NCBI GenBank assembly: GCA_023146675.1
Contig: JAGLBQ010000252.1
Span: 1-6,552, forward strand
Direction: 5' to 3'
Length of the DNA stretch: 6,552 nt
Origin: Cocleimonas sp.
GTDB taxonomy: Bacteria; Pseudomonadota; Gammaproteobacteria; Thiotrichales; Thiotrichaceae
The position numbers and the translations under genes are program-made. Within the stretch, counting starts at the first letter, position 1. Each line of letters starts with the position of its first letter. The notes beneath the pieces are model-generated. The model was not told where the DNA came from. It was given only the letters and a program-made list of their open reading frames with translations, and made no database searches. This document shows positions 1 to 5,826 of the stretch, piece after piece.

Positions 1-1260
1 CGTAAAACCATCCTATTTGGACAGGCGCACTTAGGTGATTCAGGGCATGGTGATGAAGACCGTGTTGCACTGCTTCCAGACAATGCTGAAATTTGTGGTT
101 GTAATGGTGTGACAAAATGCGAAATAGTCAATGCCATTACCGAGAAAAAATTATTCACACTTGAAGAAGTGCAAGCTCATACCAAAGCATCTTCCTCTTG
201 CGGATCTTGTACTGGCTTGGTTGAATCCCTACTTGCCCACACCTTAGGGGGTGATTTTGAAATCGCACCCAGCAAGAAAGGAATGTGCGGTTGTACTGAC
301 CATTCACATGATGAAGTGCGCACCGCAATGCGTAAACAAGGCTTTAAAACACAGCAGGAAATTCGCGGCTATCTAAATTGGAGTACCCCAGATGGTTGTC
401 CTACTTGTCGTATGGCAATCAACTACTACCTGTTATGTGAATATCCAGGTTACGATGATCCACAGTCTCGCTTTATCAATGAGCGTGCGCACGGTAATAT
501 CCAAAAAGATGGCTCTTACTCGGTGGTTCCACGTATGTTTGGTGGTATGTGTACGGCTGATCAACTGCGCTCTATTGCTGATATATCTGATAAATACGAG
601 GTGCCAGAAATGAAAGTAACAGGCGGGCAACGTATTGATATGTTTGGTATCAAGAAAGAAACATTGCCTTTAGTTTGGAAAGACTTATCAGATGCAGGTT
701 TCGTCTCAGGTCATGCTTATGGTAAAGCCATGCGTACCGTTAAAACCTGTGTAGGTGATACATGGTGTCGCATGGGAACGCAGGATTCCACAGGGTTAGG
801 GGTCAAGCTAGAAGAGCTTACTTGGGGTTCTTGGATGCCACATAAATTTAAACTTGCAGTATCAGGTTGTCCTCGTAACTGTGCAGAAGCCACGATTAAA
901 GATATTGGTGTGGTGTGTGTTGATTCTGGTTATGAATTACACGTAGCAGGTAATGGTGGTATCAAAGTGCGTGTCACTGACTTCCTCACCAAAGTAACAA
1001 CGGAAGAAGAAGTGATTGAGTGGACAGGCGCATATTGTCAGCTCTATCGTGAAGATGCTATCTACTTAGAGCGCACCGCCCCTTGGGTAGAGCGAGTTGG
1101 TTTGCAGAAAATAAAAGATGCTTTAGAAGATGAAGCACAGCGTAAAGAACTTCATGCTCGCTTCTTAGAATCACAAAAACATGCACAAATAGACCCTTGG
1201 AAAGCGGCGGCTGAAGGGAAAAATGCGCATGAATTTCAAACCATTAAAGTAACCGCTTAA
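1..1260 (+). CDS. nirB: Nitrite reductase [NAD(P)H] large subunit, C-terminal part (5' end outside window)
   Basis: Large subunit of the cytoplasmic siroheme nitrite reductase, which with NirD reduces nitrite to ammonium using NAD(P)H. The frame is open from base 1, so the GTG at 109 is an internal Val codon and not the start; 419 residues are visible, roughly half of a normal NirB, and the FAD/NAD-binding domain is off the left edge. Visible parts in fragment numbering: the tail of the oxidoreductase domain (1-30); a BFD-like [2Fe-2S] module with C32-x-C34 and C67-x2-C70; a second similar module with C96-x-C98 and C133-x2-C136; the ferredoxin-like half-domain (about 165-240, containing NIQKDGSYSVVPR); and the siroheme/4Fe-4S motifs C250-x5-C256 (CVGDTWC) and C290-x3-C294 (SGCPRNCAEA). 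All catalytic cluster ligands are present and the C-terminus looks complete. nirD follows after 90 bp. Sequence alone does not show whether the role is assimilatory or ammonifying. Confidence 0.96.
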   Translation, partial: RKTILFGQAHLGDSGHGDEDRVALLPDNAEICGCNGVTKCEIVNAITEKKLFTLEEVQAHTKASSSCGSCTGLVESLLAHTLGGDFEIAPSKKGMCGCTDHSHDEVRTAMRKQGFKTQQEIRGYLNWSTPDGCPTCRMAINYYLLCEYPGYDDPQSRFINERAHGNIQKDGSYSVVPRMFGGMCTADQLRSIADISDKYEVPEMKVTGGQRIDMFGIKKETLPLVWKDLSDAGFVSGHAYGKAMRTVKTCVGDTWCRMGTQDSTGLGVKLEELTWGSWMPHKFKLAVSGCPRNCAEATIKDIGVVCVDSGYELHVAGNGGIKVRVTDFLTKVTTEEEVIEWTGAYCQLYREDAIYLERTAPWVERVGLQKIKDALEDEAQRKELHARFLESQKHAQIDPWKAAAEGKNAHEFQTIKVTA

Positions 1261-1280
1261 CTCAAAAATACAACACACAC

Positions 1281-1330
1281 TAACCCCCATAGACACCGAT
1301 ATTATTAATATCGGTGTCTATGGGGGGTTA
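1281..1330. repeat. 50-bp near-perfect palindrome between nirB and nirD
   Basis: The left arm 1281-1303 and right arm 1307-1330 are reverse complements over 23 bp with a 3-nt loop (1304-1306). The only flaw is one extra G on the right arm (six G against five C near the outer ends). As RNA this is a very stable hairpin starting 20 nt after the nirB stop and ending 20 nt before the nirD start. The bases after it on the + strand are A-rich, and on the - strand they are mixed, so it has no T-tract on either side and is not a standard intrinsic terminator. It may be an mRNA-stability or processing element that sets the nirB:nirD ratio, or a copy of a dispersed palindromic element. The structure is directly visible; the role is not known. 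Confidence 0.9.
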
Positions 1331-1350
1331 AAAACAGATAGGTATAGTAA

Positions 1351-1671
1351 ATGAACGACTGGACACAAGTTGCAAAACTAGAAGAAATCCCCGCATTAGG
1401 CGCAAGAACAATAGAAATTAATAGCATGACCATTGCCGTATTTCGCAATAGTAATGATCAGGTCTTTGCTCTAAAAGATGAATGCCCGCATAAAAAAGGA
1501 CCGTTATCACAAGGTATTGTACACGGAACAACCGTTACCTGCCCACTGCATAACTGGAAAATCAGTCTTGAAAGTGGTGAAGCAATTGCACCTGATGAAG
1601 GTTGTACCAATGTATTTGACGCCAAAATAGAAGATGGCATTGTTTATATAAAAGAAAAAGGAACTCTATAG
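1351..1671 (+). CDS. nirD: Nitrite reductase [NAD(P)H] small subunit, Rieske-type
   Basis: 106-residue partner of NirB, a single Rieske-fold domain of normal length for the family. The two ligand motifs of a Rieske [2Fe-2S] cluster are both intact: C45-P-H47 in ECPHKKGP and C64-P-L-H67 in CPLHNW, spaced as C-x-H-x16-C-x2-H. The cluster is therefore expected to be present, unlike the E. coli NirD, which as I recall keeps the fold but has lost these residues. The ATG at 1351 is supported by a weak ribosome binding site, AGGT at 1340-1343, 7 nt upstream. The gene lies 90 bp after nirB in the same direction, presumably in one operon, with the long palindrome in the gap. A hairpin begins 9 bp after the stop, so nirD is probably the last gene of the operon. 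Confidence 0.95.
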   Translation: MNDWTQVAKLEEIPALGARTIEINSMTIAVFRNSNDQVFALKDECPHKKGPLSQGIVHGTTVTCPLHNWKISLESGEAIAPDEGCTNVFDAKIEDGIVYIKEKGTL

Positions 1672-1679
1672 AGTGAGTT

Positions 1680-1722
1680 GATAATGACTCTTGGTCATGT
1701 CTGAGTCATTATCGGCTTGTTT
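1680..1722 (+). terminator. Probable intrinsic terminator of the nir operon
   Basis: A perfect 11-bp stem (GATAATGACTC at 1680-1690, GAGTCATTATC at 1703-1713) with a 12-nt loop starts 9 bp after the nirD stop. Weaker G-U and G-C pairs could extend its base outward. It is followed by GGCTTGTTT, a poor U-tract, and the stem is not GC-rich, so termination may be partial. Its position directly after the last nir gene supports the call. Confidence 0.6.
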
Positions 1723-1881
1723 AAATAGGCGTCTTAGATTGTTCTAGTGAAAAATAAAGAGTGGCAATAAAAAGGCACTTGTTTGGGCTTACCTCAAAAG
1801 AAAAATAGCTGAAAAATCAGTCTTAAATATTTATTTGTTCCCTTATGAGCCAAAAATCCTAAATGTATGCATAGATTAGCG

Positions 1882-1902
1882 ATTGTTCCACTATGGAATA
1901 AT
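1882..1902. promoter_or_regulatory. Operator-like inverted repeat upstream of the membrane-protein gene
   Basis: Arms ATTGTTCCA (1882-1890) and TGGAATAAT (1894-1902) flank a CTA centre and match in 8 of 9 positions as an inverted repeat. The TTCCA/TGGAA core with a short centre has the size and symmetry of a dimeric repressor site, and the right arm overlaps AATAAT, a possible -10 hexamer. It lies 135 bp before the start at 2038. No regulator gene is in the window, and a short inverted repeat in AT-rich DNA can arise by chance, so the functional call is only a suggestion. Confidence 0.3.
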
Positions 1903-2037
1903 CACACTCAAGCATCCCTAATCATTATGCCTGCGAGGCTGTCTTTTATATCAGTTCATCGCTTGCATAATCATTTTCAGCATGTATTCAGTGTTAAAAA
2001 ATAGATAATGGCGCTCAAAGAGTAAGAGATACGCCAT

Positions 2038-3459
2038 ATGAAAGACTATACCGCAACTAACCCTGATGTTTCATTCGATACCTCAGCAAATCAAGATAAT
2101 ATCATTCACTCAGATGCTAAAACTGAGCTGATTTATTTATGGTTTTTTTCCTTTTGTTGGAATGCCTTTGTCTTTGGCTTTATTTTTTTAGGGCAGGATG
2201 AATTGCTTAAAACAGTAGATGATTCCCCTATACTTTATGTTTTTATTATCTTTCCACTTGTTGGTTTTGCTTTTCTTTATTCTGCTATTAAAGGAACGAT
2301 TGCATGGTTTAGTTTTGGTGAAACACCTTTAGTTCTTAGCGTATTCCCAGCTAAATTAGGTGAAGAAATTACAGGCTATATTGATATTGATACCGAATAT
2401 TCTTTAGCTAAAAAAGCAATCATTTCTCTTAGTTGTCATCATCATTTCTTAGAAAAATCAGAGGGTGAAACGGAACAAAGAATGGAGGTGGTTTGGCAAG
2501 ATGATATTTCCGTATCGACTCAAGCGACTCTAAAAGGTAGTCGTCTTTGTTTTTCATTTCATCCTCCATCGGATCTGTCTGAAACACAGAAAAAAAGCAA
2601 GGACTACCATGAATGGGTTATCCATGTTGAATTGCCCTTAATAGGTAGTGATTTTGAGCGAAAATACACTGTCCCGATTGCAAAGGCGGATAAAGATAGA
2701 ATTCAAGCATCTTCTAACCCTAATCCTGTTAGTAAGAGCTTATATAAAACACAACAAGATAGTGTCAACTTAAAGGAAGAGCCAGCAAAGGCTATTCCTG
2801 ATATATCAACATCACTCAGTGGAAAGTTATTTCATTACCCCGCATCACGACATAGAGTTTTTGCTATTGGTTTCATTATGGTGGCTCTATTTATTGGTTT
2901 TTTTCTCTACTATATGTACCAAGAATTTGCTGATTTTCTCCCCTTGAGTAGCTTGTACATCTTTTCACTTGCTGCTATTGCTCCTATTGGATTTTTCTGC
3001 TTTGGTTTGCTTGCGCTAGGATATACATTAACGGTAGAAGCTAGTTTAAAAGGTTTTGAGATCACGCATCGCCTTCTATTTTACCAACATAAAGGGATGC
3101 TTGAGGCGTCGAGGATTGTGGATATAAAGATTGAAAAATCTGGCTCAGCAAGCATTAATGGTCACAGCTCTCGTGTTTGGTATAGCTTGCAAGCGGTGGA
3201 AAAAGATGGGGCTGAAAGCACCATTGGTGATAATCTTGAGGGTTATCGTTATGCAAAATCAGTGCGTCAACAGTTGATTGATGCGCTAGGTAGTCGTTGG
3301 AAACCATCGAAGGTAAGCGAGTCGGTTAAACCTAAACCTAAATCTAGAATAGATAAGATAGAACCCGTAGCACGTATTTTTAGCAAGATAGTGCCTTTCA
3401 TTGGTTTAGTGTTGTTAGCCTACGATTTAAGAGATTTTATTTTTAGAATAATGGGCTGA
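2038..3459 (+). CDS. Multi-pass membrane protein of unknown function
   Basis: 473 residues; I do not recognise a named family. Predicted by eye: hydrophobic segments at 31-52 and 65-91; a soluble, beta-rich looking domain at about 92-215; a polar low-complexity linker at 215-265; two more membrane segments at 273-294 and 303-331; a second soluble domain at 332-420; a basic Lys/Pro-rich stretch at 425-440; and a possible fifth membrane segment at 446-463. The second soluble domain ends in a pattern (WYSLQAVEKDGAESTIGDNLEGYRYA in pieces: WYSLQA, DGAESTIGD, LEGYRYA) that recalls small PH-like domains of proteobacterial membrane proteins, including some labelled DUF3592; this is a memory-based guess. 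No signal peptide, catalytic motif or nucleotide-binding site is visible. ATG 2038 is preceded by AAGAG (2024-2028), a modest ribosome binding site. The gene stands alone: 366 bp after nirD, convergent with htpG, and by eye more AT-rich than nirB. Confidence 0.85.
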   Translation: MKDYTATNPDVSFDTSANQDNIIHSDAKTELIYLWFFSFCWNAFVFGFIFLGQDELLKTVDDSPILYVFIIFPLVGFAFLYSAIKGTIAWFSFGETPLVLSVFPAKLGEEITGYIDIDTEYSLAKKAIISLSCHHHFLEKSEGETEQRMEVVWQDDISVSTQATLKGSRLCFSFHPPSDLSETQKKSKDYHEWVIHVELPLIGSDFERKYTVPIAKADKDRIQASSNPNPVSKSLYKTQQDSVNLKEEPAKAIPDISTSLSGKLFHYPASRHRVFAIGFIMVALFIGFFLYYMYQEFADFLPLSSLYIFSLAAIAPIGFFCFGLLALGYTLTVEASLKGFEITHRLLFYQHKGMLEASRIVDIKIEKSGSASINGHSSRVWYSLQAVEKDGAESTIGDNLEGYRYAKSVRQQLIDALGSRWKPSKVSESVKPKPKSRIDKIEPVARIFSKIVPFIGLVLLAYDLRDFIFRIMG

Positions 3460-3518
3460 TAAGTAGAGGGTTGGGGAAACCTAAATATATATTTTCTGCT
3501 TATTTTTTGACTGAAAAA

Positions 3519-3557
3519 CTAACACTGTCACGCCTAGGAATGATAGCGTTAGCTTTT
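3519..3557. terminator. Bidirectional terminator between convergent genes
   Basis: The stem CTAACACTGTCA (3519-3530) pairs with TGATAGCGTTAG (3541-3552) around a 10-nt loop: 12 positions with one A-C mismatch and one G-U pair. On the + strand it is followed by CTTTTC, and on the - strand by five Ts (complement of AAAAA, 3514-3518). It lies 59 nt after the membrane-protein gene and 24 nt after the htpG stop, as expected for one terminator serving both converging units. The T-run is stronger in the htpG direction. Confidence 0.75.
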
Positions 3558-3576
3558 CTAAATCAATGTGAATCTA

Positions 3577-5529
3577 TTACGACATTTCAAGCATTAAAGA
3601 ATTCAGCTTATGTACAAACCCAGCAGGGTCTTCAAGCTGTCCACCTTCTGCAAGCAATGCTTGATCAAACAACACACTAGCCCATTCCTTAAATTTGTCA
3701 TCATCCGTTTCAGCCGTCATGCGGGCTAGTAAGGGATGAGCAGGGTTTATCTCAAGCACAGGCTTGCTGGATGGCATTTCATGCCCCGCTTGTTTCATCA
3801 TTTGCTGCATATAAAGCGCCATATCCTGCTCGCTTAAAATCAAACAAGAAGGTGATGATGTTAAACGATGCGATACGCGTACATCTTCAACCTTATCGCC
3901 CAGCTCTTCTTTCAGTTGCTTAACAATAGAGGCGGCTTCATCTTCAACTTTCTTCTGCTCTTCCTTATCTTCATCAGAATCAAGCTCGCCTAGATCAAGA
4001 TCACCTTTAGCAACAGACTGTAATTTCTTACCATCAAATTCAGTGAAACTCCCCATCATCCATTCATCTACACGGTCTGAAAGTAATAAGACTTCAATAC
4101 CCTTTTTACGGAAGATTTCTAGATGTGGGCTGTTTTTAGCCGCATTAAACGTTTCAGCACTCACATAGAAGATTTTATCCTGACCTTCTTGCATACGCTC
4201 AACATAGGACTCAAGAGAGATCGTTTGCTCACTATTGTCTGTTTCTGTTGACGAGAAGCGGAATAATTTAGCAATGCGATCTTTATTATCGTGATCTTCA
4301 ACCACGCCTTCTTTGATAGCCTGACCAAATTCCTTCCAAAATGAAGCATATTGACCATCATCTTTTTTAGCCATTTTTTCTAGCAAGCCAAGGATCTTCT
4401 TAACAGATGCCTTGCGCATAGAGTCAACGGTGCTATTACTCTGCAAAATTTCACGCGATACATTTAAGGGCAGGTCATTTGTATCAATGAGTCCACGAAC
4501 AAAGCGTAGATAATGCGGCATTAGGTTTTCAGTGTCATCCATAATAAAGACACGTTTAACATAAAGCTTTATACCATTTTGTTGCTTTTGCTCATATAAA
4601 TCCATGGGTGCTTTTGATGGAATATACAAAAGTGAGGTGTACTCAAGCTTACCTTCAACGCGGTTATGTGACCATGTAAGCGGCTCTTGCCAGTCATTTG
4701 AGACAGTTTTATAGAAATCTTTATATTCGTCTTTTTTTATTTCACTTTTAGGGCGAGTCCATAGCGCATTGGCTTTATTGACCGTTTCCCATGTCTCAGA
4801 CGCTTCAACAGCTTCTTGAGCAGGCGCAACAACATTACCATCATCATCTTTAACTTCTTCTGTCGCCTCAACCGCTTCAATTTTATTAAGCATTTTAATA
4901 GGCAGTGGAATATGGTCAGAATAGGTTGAGATAATATTTTGCAGGCGGTATTTGCTAGCAAACTCTTTCTCATCATCTTTTAGATACAAGATGATTTCAG
5001 TACCATGATTATCCAACTCAACGGTTTCTAAACTAAAGCCACCTTCACCTGTTGATTCCCAGCGTGACCCCGTGCTTTTATCATCCCCTGCTTTACGTGA
5101 AGAAAGAGTTACCTTGTCAGCAACAATAAAGGATGAATAGAAGCCAACACCAAATTGTCCAATTAGATTAGAATCTTTAGCAGCATCACCCGTTAATTTT
5201 GCTAAAAATTCTTTTGTGCCTGATTTAGCAATCGTACCAATATTCTCGATGACTTCATCACGCGTCATGCCAATACCGTTATCACGTATAGTGACCGTAT
5301 TTGCATCTTCATCAAAATCAACTTCAATGCGCAAATCACCATCACCTTCATACAGCGAATCATCTGAAATGGCTTCAAAACGTAATTTATCACAAGCATC
5401 AGCAGAATTTGAAATCAGCTCACGCAGGAAAATCTCCTTATTCGAGTAAAGTGAGTGAATCATAAGCTGAAGCAGTTGATCTACTTCAGTCTGAAATTGC
5501 ATATTTTCTTTATTGGCAGATTTTGTCAT
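3577..5529 (-). CDS. htpG: Molecular chaperone HtpG (bacterial Hsp90)
   Basis: 650-residue cytoplasmic ATP-dependent chaperone that acts as a homodimer in late folding and remodelling of client proteins, often with DnaK. The N-terminal GHKL ATPase domain (about 1-215) has YSNKEIFLRELISNSADA (28-45; the catalytic Glu is E37 and the Mg-binding Asn N41), DNGIGM (83-88), GTIAKSGTKEF (98-108) and the lid motif GQFGVGF (124-130). A charged linker (about 217-247) leads to the middle domain, with the ATP-contacting Arg expected at R359 in PLNVSREILQ. The C-terminal dimerisation domain runs from about 525 and lacks the MEEVD tail of eukaryotic cytosolic Hsp90, as in bacteria generally. It is slightly longer than E. 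coli HtpG (624), mostly because of the linker. The ATG at 5529 has a good ribosome binding site, AGGA (5540-5537), 7 nt upstream. It is transcribed alone, divergently from the ABC transporter gene and convergent with the membrane-protein gene. Confidence 0.98.
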   Translation of the reverse strand: MTKSANKENMQFQTEVDQLLQLMIHSLYSNKEIFLRELISNSADACDKLRFEAISDDSLYEGDGDLRIEVDFDEDANTVTIRDNGIGMTRDEVIENIGTIAKSGTKEFLAKLTGDAAKDSNLIGQFGVGFYSSFIVADKVTLSSRKAGDDKSTGSRWESTGEGGFSLETVELDNHGTEIILYLKDDEKEFASKYRLQNIISTYSDHIPLPIKMLNKIEAVEATEEVKDDDGNVVAPAQEAVEASETWETVNKANALWTRPKSEIKKDEYKDFYKTVSNDWQEPLTWSHNRVEGKLEYTSLLYIPSKAPMDLYEQKQQNGIKLYVKRVFIMDDTENLMPHYLRFVRGLIDTNDLPLNVSREILQSNSTVDSMRKASVKKILGLLEKMAKKDDGQYASFWKEFGQAIKEGVVEDHDNKDRIAKLFRFSSTETDNSEQTISLESYVERMQEGQDKIFYVSAETFNAAKNSPHLEIFRKKGIEVLLLSDRVDEWMMGSFTEFDGKKLQSVAKGDLDLGELDSDEDKEEQKKVEDEAASIVKQLKEELGDKVEDVRVSHRLTSSPSCLILSEQDMALYMQQMMKQAGHEMPSSKPVLEINPAHPLLARMTAETDDDKFKEWASVLFDQALLAEGGQLEDPAGFVHKLNSLMLEMS

Positions 5530-5577
5530 AGTTTTTTCCTGAATCGATATTCTTATTAAATTGACGGTGTAGGGAAA

Positions 5578-5604
5578 AGTGAGGGCAGGGCGCTAGAATT
5601 CAAC
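5578..5604 (-). promoter_or_regulatory. Weak candidate sigma-32-like promoter for htpG
   Basis: On the - strand, GTTGAAT (5604-5598) resembles the heat-shock -35 CTTGAAA. After 12 nt comes CCCTCACT (5585-5578), which matches the -10 consensus CCCCATNT only in part. It would start transcription about 40 nt before the htpG ATG. The match is poor and rests largely on htpG being a heat-shock gene in E. coli. Another C-rich block, CCCCACAA (5617-5610), has no -35 partner. Confidence 0.25.
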
Positions 5605-5607
5605 TGG

Positions 5608-5636
5608 ATTTGTGGGGAATTGTGAAATAATTGTGA
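5608..5636. repeat. Tandem ~11-bp direct repeats upstream of htpG
   Basis: AATTGTGA occurs twice (5618-5625 and 5629-5636), exactly 11 bp apart, and a related ATTTGTGG sits 10 bp before the first (5608-5615). Repeats on one helical turn are the layout bound by OmpR/PhoB-type response regulators such as PhoB and ArcA. The block is about 80-107 bp upstream of the htpG start and about 190 bp upstream of the transporter start. The repeats are directly visible; the binding protein is unknown. Confidence 0.45.
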
Positions 5637-5775
5637 TGTTTGTTTGGTAATTTGCCGTTTTCTTCTTCTCTCTGTACTAAAAAAGAGCAACGTTGCAGAT
5701 TGCTATGCCTTCCTATCGTTAGCTTAGACTGCATACGGTCTGCTGGATGAGATAACTTTTTATAGAATACTTTAG

Positions 5776-5818
5776 TACAATATCTCAGACGTTAAAACAT
5801 AAACTGATACCGTAAGGA
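5776..5818 (+). promoter_or_regulatory. Possible -10 element and ribosome binding site of the ABC transporter gene
   Basis: TACAAT (5776-5781) matches five of six bases of the -10 consensus, but no clear -35 hexamer lies 16-18 bp before it, so the promoter is weak or activator-dependent if real. AAGGA (5814-5818) is a strong ribosome binding site 8 nt before the ATG at 5827 and fixes that start. Confidence 0.4.
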
Positions 5819-5826
5819 AAAATCCA

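Larger units (their letters stand above)
1672..2037. other. Gene-free interval between nirD and the membrane-protein gene
   Basis: This stretch of 366 bp has no credible coding sequence. It is AT-rich and contains the hairpin at 1680-1713, a short TATGCATA palindrome (1866-1873), a 21-bp inverted repeat at 1882-1902, and presumably the promoter of the gene at 2038. No strong paired -35/-10 hexamers stand out. The best single -10-like hexamer is AATAAT (1897-1902), inside the inverted repeat, and TTGCAT at 1963-1968 could be a weak -35. The longest small frames seen are 25 codons (1927-2004, +) and 28 codons (2037-1951, -); the + frame has no ribosome binding site and neither matches a family I recognise. 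A small RNA cannot be excluded. Confidence 0.6.
5530..5826. other. Divergent control region between htpG and the ABC transporter gene
   Basis: These 297 bp must hold the promoters for both genes. Seen in it: the ribosome binding sites of both genes, the tandem repeats at 5608-5636, a weak heat-shock-like promoter candidate for htpG, a perfect 10-bp palindrome GCAACGTTGC (5687-5696), a small hairpin AGACTG/CGGTCT with a CATA loop (5727-5742), and a -10-like TACAAT (5776-5781) for the transporter. No open frame of note was seen. Confidence 0.7.

Noticed and set aside
392..630. Overlapping small frames on both strands inside nirB
   Set aside because: They are out of phase with clearly conserved NirB sequence and show no motif of their own.
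109..1260. A nirB-like gene starting at GTG 109
   Set aside because: The same frame stays open to base 1 and encodes recognisable NirB sequence, including the first two cysteines of the BFD-like module (C32, C34 of the fragment). The gene is cut by the window edge, not truncated.
1281..1330. Reading the nirB-nirD palindrome as an intrinsic terminator
   Set aside because: The + strand continues with A-rich sequence and the - strand with mixed sequence; no T-tract follows the stem on either side.
1458..1640. 60-codon - strand frame opposite nirD
   Set aside because: It is antisense to the Rieske motif region of nirD, with no independent support.
1927..2004. 25-codon small + strand frame upstream of the membrane-protein gene
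   Set aside because: It has no ribosome binding site and no recognisable peptide; this length is expected by chance.
3471..3680. 69-codon + strand open frame starting with TTG
   Set aside because: It runs through the convergent terminator and antisense into the 3' end of htpG, has no recognisable family features, and is best explained as a shadow of htpG.
4737..4976. 79-codon - strand frame rich in Lys and Leu
   Set aside because: It lies wholly inside htpG in another frame of the same strand; its composition reflects the acidic linker codons read out of phase.
5216..5449. 77-codon + strand frame rich in Ser
   Set aside because: It is antisense to the conserved ATPase domain of htpG and has no family resemblance.
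5561..5566. TTGACG as a + strand -35 box for the ABC transporter gene
   Set aside because: No -10-like hexamer lies 15-19 bp downstream, and the site is more than 250 bp from the gene start, close to the htpG start.
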